From Colius striatus (Eukaryota > Chordata > Aves > Coliiformes > Coliidae), in assembly GCF_028858725.1 (NCBI RefSeq), contig NC_084790.1, positions 4,656,001 through 4,720,000 on the forward strand: a stretch of DNA of 64,000 bases. The letters run 5' to 3'. The notes beneath the pieces were generated by a model. The model saw only the letters and a list, made by a program, of their open reading frames with translations. It made no database searches and had not been told where the DNA came from. Position 1 is the first letter of the stretch, and each line of letters starts with the position of its first letter. Positions 62,101-64,000 of this stretch are shown here, in pieces. The position numbers were made by a program, and so were the translations under genes.

Positions 62101-62155
62101 TCACCGCGGGGGCGGGCGGCGGGATCCCGACCAGGCAGAAGGCGATCCCATTCAT
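29691..62155 (-). CDS. ARHGAP23: ARHGAP23, Rho GTPase-activating protein 23 (PDZ-PH-RhoGAP), complete
   Basis: The protein speeds GTP hydrolysis by Rho-family GTPases at membranes and junctions. Twenty-four minus-strand exons with GT-AG borders give 4719 nt in one frame, 1572 residues plus stop; human is about 1491. The order is a PDZ domain (about residues 45-155), a Ser/Pro/Arg-rich region (162-700), a PH domain (about 780-895), RhoGAP (about 1000-1180) and a basic Ser-rich tail. The arginine finger is in GIYRVPG (codon 34942-34944); [11 protein letters not shown] and [12 protein letters not shown] are also present. The start [13 protein letters not shown] matches ARHGAP23 rather than ARHGAP21, which begins differently. 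All key catalytic residues I know for the family are present. Confidence 0.94.
30745..30995 (+). mobile_element. CR1 LINE 3' fragment next to the ARHGAP23 last-exon acceptor
   Basis: CR1 sense on +: gattggagattaggagga, gagaggggtgtcagcccctg, ending ccaaccaaaatgactctgtg. Its near edge is about 30 bp from the acceptor of exon 24. Confidence 0.9.
31073..31104 (-). CDS. ARHGAP23: ARHGAP23 exon 23: 32-nt microexon ([10 protein letters not shown])
   Basis: A 32-nt segment between ttacag and gtaaga encodes [10 protein letters not shown]. Human has SDSTTCSSAKSK and ARHGAP21 has DSATSDSTKSK at this place, so the weak match plus correct phase (one base in, none out) supports it. Confidence 0.85.
31105..32558 (-). 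other. ARHGAP23 intron 22
   Basis: About 1.45 kb of GC-rich intron. A (GAG)n/(GGA)n purine run lies at 32103-32135. No further exon could be supported. Confidence 0.5.
32559..32652 (-). CDS. ARHGAP23: ARHGAP23 exon 22 ([14 protein letters not shown])
   Basis: It encodes [20 protein letters not shown] and [11 protein letters not shown], matching the human [14 protein letters not shown] segment. Donor gtgagg. Confidence 0.95.
32769..32810 (-). CDS. ARHGAP23: ARHGAP23 exon 21: end of RhoGAP ([14 protein letters not shown])
   Basis: A 14-codon phase-0 exon encodes [14 protein letters not shown], matching human SDWFFSDEEDKGER. Because both ends are phase 0 it could be skipped without a frame break. 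Confidence 0.94.
32926..33051 (-). CDS. ARHGAP23: ARHGAP23 exon 20: RhoGAP ([20 protein letters not shown])
   Basis: It encodes [20 protein letters not shown] and [20 protein letters not shown]. The Asn of RNLALVFGP is the second conserved GAP residue. Phase 0 at both ends. Confidence 0.97.
33213..33302 (-). CDS. ARHGAP23: ARHGAP23 exon 19: RhoGAP ([20 protein letters not shown])
   Basis: It encodes [20 protein letters not shown] and [10 protein letters not shown], 30 codons in phase 0. Donor gtacgt. Confidence 0.96.
33409..33482 (-). CDS. ARHGAP23: ARHGAP23 exon 18: RhoGAP ([20 protein letters not shown])
   Basis: It encodes [20 protein letters not shown] and TLRKL. Acceptor tttcag, donor gtaggg. 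Confidence 0.96.
33842..33920 (-). CDS. ARHGAP23: ARHGAP23 exon 17: RhoGAP helix ([12 protein letters not shown])
   Basis: It encodes [20 protein letters not shown] and EPLFTD. The acceptor (ctcccacag) follows directly on the 3' end of a CR1 element lying in the intron in the same orientation as the gene. Donor gtgagt. Confidence 0.96.
33929..34425 (-). mobile_element. CR1 LINE 3' fragment abutting the exon 17 acceptor
   Basis: It begins gagaatcacagatggtgggg on +, the reversed CR1 terminus, and runs through ctaaagcaggttcccctcca to about 34425. In gene orientation it is sense, and its last base lies about 8 bp before the exon at 33920. Confidence 0.9.
34426..34860 (-). other. ARHGAP23 intron 16 remainder
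   Basis: Non-repetitive except for a GGGACAGTGACA-like run (34690-34770). No exon seen. Confidence 0.45.
34861..35016 (-). CDS. ARHGAP23: ARHGAP23 exon 16: RhoGAP domain with arginine finger
   Basis: It encodes [20 protein letters not shown] and [20 protein letters not shown]. The Arg of GIYRVPG (codon 34942-34944) is the catalytic finger of RhoGAPs, so the domain should be active. Phase 0 at both ends. Confidence 0.97.
35098..35216 (-). CDS. ARHGAP23: ARHGAP23 exon 15 ([20 protein letters not shown])
   Basis: It encodes [20 protein letters not shown] then [13 protein letters not shown], the lead into RhoGAP. The acceptor is TAG and the donor gtacag. Confidence 0.95.
35392..35519 (-). CDS. 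ARHGAP23: ARHGAP23 exon 14 ([20 protein letters not shown])
   Basis: It encodes [20 protein letters not shown] and AEFLKQ, then a less conserved Ser/Arg stretch. Acceptor ctgcag, donor gtaggt. Confidence 0.93.
35886..35947 (-). CDS. ARHGAP23: ARHGAP23 exon 13 ([20 protein letters not shown])
   Basis: It encodes [20 protein letters not shown], matching the human linker after the PH domain. Acceptor ccccag, donor gtatgg. Confidence 0.95.
35948..37090 (-). other. ARHGAP23 intron 12
   Basis: About 1.14 kb of GC-rich intron with no recognised repeat or additional exon. Confidence 0.5.
37091..37390 (-). CDS. ARHGAP23: ARHGAP23 exon 12: PH domain core and C-terminal helix
   Basis: It encodes [40 protein letters not shown] and [20 protein letters not shown]; the Trp in DMLAWI is the invariant PH helix residue. 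Exactly 100 codons, phase 0 at both ends. Confidence 0.96.
37507..37644 (-). CDS. ARHGAP23: ARHGAP23 exon 11: start of PH domain
   Basis: It encodes [20 protein letters not shown] and then [19 protein letters not shown], the first PH strands (EGWL). Acceptor tctcag, donor gtaggc. Confidence 0.95.
37799..37856 (-). CDS. ARHGAP23: ARHGAP23 exon 10 ([19 protein letters not shown])
   Basis: It encodes [19 protein letters not shown], a short basic link before the PH domain. Acceptor ccgcag, donor gtgagt, phase 0 at the end. Confidence 0.95.
37947..38058 (-). CDS. ARHGAP23: ARHGAP23 exon 9 ([20 protein letters not shown])
   Basis: It encodes [20 protein letters not shown] and [17 protein letters not shown]. 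Two AG sites lie 4 bp apart; only the upstream one (start 38058) restores the SSIK frame. Donor gtaggg. Confidence 0.94.
38181..38336 (-). CDS. ARHGAP23: ARHGAP23 exon 8 ([20 protein letters not shown])
   Basis: It encodes [20 protein letters not shown] and [19 protein letters not shown], closely matching human. Acceptor cttgcag, donor gtaagt. Confidence 0.95.
38337..39024 (-). other. ARHGAP23 intron 7
   Basis: About 690 bp with no recognised repeat or exon. Confidence 0.5.
39025..40468 (-). CDS. ARHGAP23: ARHGAP23 exon 7: 1444-nt Ser/Pro/Arg-rich region
   Basis: Residues 162-643. It opens [20 protein letters not shown] and [13 protein letters not shown] and closes [11 protein letters not shown]. 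Between lie Ser/Pro/Arg-rich stretches with [28 protein letters not shown] and [14 protein letters not shown], all with close human counterparts. A Ser run sits near 39565-39595. GC content is very high, so open frames on the other strand here are shadows. Confidence 0.95.
40469..41338 (-). other. ARHGAP23 intron 6
   Basis: About 870 bp with no recognised repeat or exon. Confidence 0.5.
41339..41393 (-). CDS. ARHGAP23: ARHGAP23 exon 6: end of PDZ domain
   Basis: It encodes [19 protein letters not shown], the last PDZ strand and the acidic linker. Donor gtgagt, phase 0 at the end. Confidence 0.95.
41684..41762 (-). CDS. ARHGAP23: ARHGAP23 exon 5: PDZ domain ([20 protein letters not shown])
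   Basis: It encodes [20 protein letters not shown] and ALIQN, the PDZ C-terminal half, near-identical to human. Acceptor ctgcag, donor gtcagt. Confidence 0.95.
42036..42192 (+). mobile_element. Short CR1 LINE 3' fragment
   Basis: It runs from tgtcccaggctgcccagcga to ttttccagccaaaatgatcc; a 5'-truncated copy in ARHGAP23 intron 4, antisense to the gene. Confidence 0.85.
42262..42354 (-). CDS. ARHGAP23: ARHGAP23 exon 4: PDZ domain ([20 protein letters not shown])
   Basis: It encodes [20 protein letters not shown] and QAGLRTG, the central PDZ strands and helix. The donor is gtgagc; a CR1 fragment begins about 70 bp into the downstream intron. Confidence 0.95.
42355..43230 (-). other. ARHGAP23 intron 3
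   Basis: About 880 bp, GC-rich, without recognised repeat or exon. The long open frames here on both strands show no domain. Confidence 0.5.
43231..43255 (-). CDS. ARHGAP23: ARHGAP23 exon 3: 25-nt microexon (EEENGNRAG)
   Basis: A 25-nt exon encodes EEENGNRA plus one base. ARHGAP21 has DEENGNRGG and human ARHGAP23 EEENGGRGG at this place, so it is real despite its size. Acceptor gcag, donor gtgagc. Confidence 0.92.
43612..44826 (+). mobile_element. Solo LTR of an avian ERVL-type endogenous retrovirus
   Basis: About 1.2 kb. The ends are imperfect inverted repeats: TATCATGGTTTGACA at the start and the complement of TGTCGTGGCTTGGCC at the end. The 5-bp flanks GATGG and GATAG fit a target-site duplication. 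Inside are degenerate repeats of aaggactgtgtcc(c/t)gtg type, known from avian ERVL LTRs, and a poly(A) signal AATAAA at 44596-44601. No internal retroviral genes follow, so it is a solo LTR, probably left by recombination. It lies in ARHGAP23 intron 2, antisense to the gene. Confidence 0.75.
44827..46162 (-). other. ARHGAP23 intron 2 between LTR and CR1
   Basis: GC-rich intron sequence with no recognised repeat or exon. Confidence 0.5.
46163..47065 (-). mobile_element. Longest CR1 LINE fragment in the window (about 900 bp)
   Basis: It begins gaatcatagaatcacagaag on + and extends through the 3'UTR part into the end of the reverse-transcriptase ORF region (ccagaacccatccctgtgga, gttgatcaccaccctctggg). 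The frame is broken. It lies sense to ARHGAP23 in intron 2. Confidence 0.92.
47066..48312 (-). other. ARHGAP23 intron 2, part nearest exon 2
   Basis: No repeat or exon recognised. Confidence 0.5.
48313..48492 (-). CDS. ARHGAP23: ARHGAP23 exon 2: start of PDZ domain
   Basis: Residues 18-77. It encodes [20 protein letters not shown] then [27 protein letters not shown] is the PDZ carboxylate-binding loop. Acceptor ctacag, donor gtaagg, phase 0 at both ends. Confidence 0.95.
49721..49985 (-). mobile_element. CR1 LINE 3' fragment
   Basis: It begins agaatagaatcacagaatcatttt on + and continues ctgccctcaccctgcccagc, ctgggcagcctgg to ttgagcccgtttcctcttgt. Confidence 0.9.
51320..51870 (-). promoter_or_regulatory. 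ARHGAP23: Second CpG island in ARHGAP23 intron 1, candidate internal promoter
   Basis: CpG density rises sharply over about 550 bp around the candidate alternative first exon, then drops on both sides. An internal CpG island together with a phase-matched ATG exon suggests an alternative promoter. Confidence 0.5.
51371..51655 (-). CDS. ARHGAP23: Candidate alternative first exon of ARHGAP23 (95 codons)
   Basis: On the minus strand an ATG at 51655-51653 opens 285 nt to a donor (gtgaga) and ends in phase 0, exactly as exon 1 does, so it joins in frame to exon 2 at 48492. It encodes [20 protein letters not shown] and later [20 protein letters not shown] followed by [10 protein letters not shown], which looks more ordered than chance GC-rich translation. 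The frame is open upstream to 51994, so the true start is not fixed. It sits in a separate CpG island. I do not recognise the peptide. Confidence 0.5.
51905..51988. repeat. GGGT/GGAT simple repeat upstream of the candidate alternative exon
   Basis: A run of GGGTGGGT then GGAT/GGAG units. Its complement gives the Pro/Ser/His-rich start of the extended open frame, and the G-rich strand could form a G-quadruplex. Confidence 0.85.
54756..54779. promoter_or_regulatory. GRHL-type site plus perfect CArG (SRF) box
   Basis: AACCGGTT (54756-54763) matches the Grainyhead-like palindrome. CCTTATATGG (54770-54779) is a perfect CC(A/T)6GG serum response element. They lie in ARHGAP23 intron 1 in a locally AT-richer stretch (54655-54785) within GC-rich DNA. 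Both factors act in epithelial and cytoskeletal programmes; function is inference. Confidence 0.4.
56980..57085. promoter_or_regulatory. Possible enhancer segment in ARHGAP23 intron 1
   Basis: A compact AT-rich block contains ETS/NFAT-like cores (TTTCCTG, TGGAAAC) and ATTGCAAT, a C/EBP-type site, in otherwise GC-rich intron DNA. It has no repeat similarity that I can see. Confidence 0.25.
58206..58815 (-). mobile_element. CR1 LINE 3' fragment
   Basis: It begins cacagaatcacacagaatgg on + and runs through ccaaagcaggttcccctcca and ttccctgtccctctggagct to about 58815. It is sense to ARHGAP23. Confidence 0.92.
59248..59300. repeat. GGCAT/GGCAC short tandem repeat
   Basis: About ten degenerate copies of a 5-bp unit (ggcatggcacggcatggcac). 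Confidence 0.85.
59636..60055 (-). mobile_element. CR1 LINE 3' fragment
   Basis: It begins catagaatcccagaatagtg on + and follows the same subfamily pattern as the copy at 58206, ending near gatgctccagtcccc. Confidence 0.92.
60056..62104 (-). other. ARHGAP23 intron 1 next to exon 1
   Basis: No exon or mobile element recognised. A short A run is at 60587-60605. The part 61060-61230 is AT-richer and repeat-free (GATTAATGCTC, CAATTAATCC, TTCAAATAACC), a weak regulatory candidate. Confidence 0.45.
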
Positions 62156-62450
62156 CGGGGCGCGGCGGCCGGGCTCGGTTCGGTCCGGCCCGGCAAGGCA
62201 CGGCTCGGCCCCGTAAGGCACGGTTCGGCCCGGCCCCGCACGATCCGGTCCGGCTGGGCTCGGCACGGCTCGGTTCGGGCTGGGCCGGCCCCGGCCCCGG
62301 CTGCGGCTCCGCCTCCTCCGGGCGCCCGCGGCGGCGGGCGGGAACGGGCGGGGCGCGGCACGGCACGGCCCGCCCCGTCGGGGGGGCAGCGGGGCTGGAA
62401 CGGGCACCGCCGGGGAACGGGACAGGGACCCGAGCGGCGGCAGGCGGGGG
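61990..62450 (-). promoter_or_regulatory. ARHGAP23: CpG island promoter of ARHGAP23
   Basis: Very GC-rich DNA with dense CpG surrounds exon 1. Upstream of the ATG (62160-62290) lie degenerate repeats of GGCACGGCTCGG / CGGTTCGGCCCGG units. No TATA box is evident. The transcription start cannot be fixed from sequence. Confidence 0.7.
62105..62155 (-). CDS. ARHGAP23: ARHGAP23 exon 1 (start codon, 17 codons)
   Basis: ATG is at 62155-62153 and the exon encodes [17 protein letters not shown] before donor gtgagc. Human starts [13 protein letters not shown], which fixes the start. It ends in phase 0 and lies inside a CpG island. Confidence 0.92.
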
Positions 62451-62459
62451 ACATGCGGG

Positions 62460-62960
62460 GAGGGACGGGAGACATCCAGGGACCGGGACCAGGCAAGGGG
62501 ACACCGAGGCACGGGGACAGGGACAGACAAGGGACACCCAGGGACAGGGACAGGGACAGACAAGGGACACTCAGGATCTGAGACACACAAGGGACACCCA
62601 CGGACTCGGACCAGGCAAGGGGAAACCCAGGCATAGGTACAGGGACAGGCAAGGGACACTCAGGGACTGAGACCAGGCAAGGGACACCGAGGGACGGACG
62701 GGCATGGGACACCCAGGACAGGATAAGCCAGGACAGAGGGCCAGGAACCAGCAGCAGAACAGAGCAGGATGGGCACAGAGGGATGGCAGGAGAGCGGGCC
62801 AGGGACAGCCAGGCAAGGCCAAGGACATAGAGACAGGAAACGGGGGGACAGGAGTGACGGGGACTGGCACTGGCAGACACAGGGACGGAAACACCCGAGC
62901 TGGGGCTGACGGAGGGACAAAGGCTGACACAGACCCACGCGGAAAGGAAACGGCGACGAC
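62460..62960. repeat. GGGACA-type degenerate tandem repeat upstream of ARHGAP23
   Basis: Units such as caagggacacccaggga and gggacagggacagacaa recur with variable spacing over about 500 bp directly upstream of the CpG island. Confidence 0.85.
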
Positions 62961-63687
62961 GGGAAACAGCAGGATGGACGGACAGAGCCTGCCCTGGCAC
63001 ACAGAGGGACAGGGCCTGGCCCAGCTCACGCTGCCTGGCCCACAGAGGAGCATCCCAAAGCCGTCATTAAGCAACCACCGAGTAAATTAATCCACACCTG
63101 AGTCTTGGGGTGCAAACGGCACCTCAGAGGAGCTTTGGTGGTGGCAGACAGCTGCAACGCTTTGGCATGAGCCCTGAGTCACTGAGGGCTTGGCCGTGGC
63201 ACAGGATGGGCACAGCTGGCACCCAGCACCAGCCCTGGGGCAGTGGGGGACAACGGTGGAAGGGAAATAGAGCTGCACGTGATGGGAGGAGGCACAGGAA
63301 ACCAGGGAGGAATGACAGCCACAGCCCGTGGGGATGCACGGACTCAAGGTGGGGAGGAGAGACCTGGAGCTGGGGTTTGGTCAGGTGCCAACAGGACTGA
63401 GCCCAAGAGGGGGATGAGCCCAAGCGGGTCCAGGGCAGGGCACAGAGGGATGGGTCTCCCAGTCTCCCACTGTGGCACCCTGAGATTGCTGGTGGGCAAT
63501 CTGTTGCTGGCGGGTGTCACCGTCCTCACCCCAGGTCCAGCAGGGGCAGAGTGGTGGGGGCTGGCTGCTTGCAGGCATAAATCCTCAGGGCACCCCAGGA
63601 CACAGGGAAGGTGCCAGGGACACACAACCACCCACCAGACACACAGTGCAGCCCAGGCCTGTGCCAGGGGCTCCAGCACACCCACTC
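62961..63687. other. Upstream intergenic DNA
   Basis: No gene, repeat or promoter could be supported. Confidence 0.4.
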
Positions 63688-63885
63688 AGAGAATCATGGA
63701 ATTGTTTCAGTTGCAAGAGTCCTCTAAGCTCCTGGAGTCCCAGCCCTTCCCTCACCCTGCCCAGCCCACCACTGACCCACAGCCCCCAGCACCTCAGCTC
63801 CACGGCTTCGGGATCCCTCCAGTGATAGGGACTCCCCCAGCTCCCTGGGCAGCCCATTCCAGTGCTTGCAATGCCCCCTCACCCA
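63688..63885 (-). mobile_element. Short CR1 LINE 3' fragment at window end
   Basis: It begins agagaatcatggaattgttt on + and continues ctcaccctgcccagcccacc and ctgggcagcccattcc. Confidence 0.88.
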
Positions 63886-64000
63886 AGACGGTGCTAACTC
63901 CAACCCACCCACCGAGCCCCTCCCGAGCAGTCCTCTCCCTGCCTGCACCCAGGGTTTGCCCGCGCCTCCCCGCACGCCCCTGGGACGCCAGCCCACACCC

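Noticed and set aside
6444..62155. Identification as the paralogous pair KIAA1217 and ARHGAP21
   Set aside because: The [13 protein letters not shown] start, EPLYA/EGLYA motifs and closer residue matches fit ARHGAP23 and SRCIN1.
62152..63000. 282-codon minus-strand frame upstream of ARHGAP23
   Set aside because: Its Val/Pro/Ser repeats come from the GGGACA array; the frame differs from exon 1.
1..64000. CRISPR arrays, operons or bacterial islands
   Set aside because: Spliced vertebrate genes and CR1 elements throughout; no such structure is seen.

Overview
This window looks like bird nuclear DNA. It is GC-rich and gene-dense. It holds at least fourteen CR1 LINE fragments with the usual short 3' terminal repeat, and one ERVL-type solo LTR with a near-perfect 5-bp target duplication. 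The short introns and CpG-rich promoters would fit a microchromosome. The species cannot be named from the sequence.

Two multi-exon genes fill the window tail to tail. On the + strand, positions 6444-24577 carry the 3' part of SRCIN1 (p140Cap/SNIP), the neuronal Src/Csk adaptor. Sixteen constitutive exons chain in one reading frame to the stop at 24577 (about 1073 residues; the N-terminal exons lie left of the window). Two further phase-0 exons (16385-16513 and 18918-20024) would give a much longer isoform. A long, low-complexity 3'UTR runs to about 28130. On the - strand, 62155-29691 carries all of ARHGAP23, a PDZ-PH-RhoGAP protein. Twenty-four exons join without a frame break into 1572 codons plus a stop. 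Its poly(A) signal is near 28662, so the two gene ends are only about 500 bp apart, and a 127-bp minisatellite sits in the gap.

Layout: 1-6443, SRCIN1 intron with a 330-bp TTCTC/TCCTC tract, a 112-bp minisatellite and an AT-rich possible enhancer; 6444-24577, SRCIN1 exons; 24578-28130, SRCIN1 3'UTR; 28131-28640, intergenic; 28641-29690, ARHGAP23 3'UTR; 29691-48492, ARHGAP23 exons 24 to 2; 48493-62104, the 13.6-kb first intron, holding a second CpG island with a frame-compatible alternative first exon (51371-51655) and candidate regulatory clusters; 62105-62155, exon 1 in a CpG island; 62156-64000, upstream DNA with a GGGACA-type repeat.

Both proteins act on the actin cytoskeleton, SRCIN1 through Src/Csk and ARHGAP23 by switching off Rho GTPases. 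From memory, the same tail-to-tail pairing occurs in human (ARHGAP23/SRCIN1 on 17q12) and in the paralogous pair KIAA1217/ARHGAP21 on 10p12. The most interesting items are the undocumented-looking alternative exons (51371, 18918, 16385, 25005), a splice acceptor embedded in the end of a CR1 element, and a GRHL plus CArG site pair in ARHGAP23 intron 1. Exon boundaries were read by eye from GT/AG sites and frame; no alignment was run.
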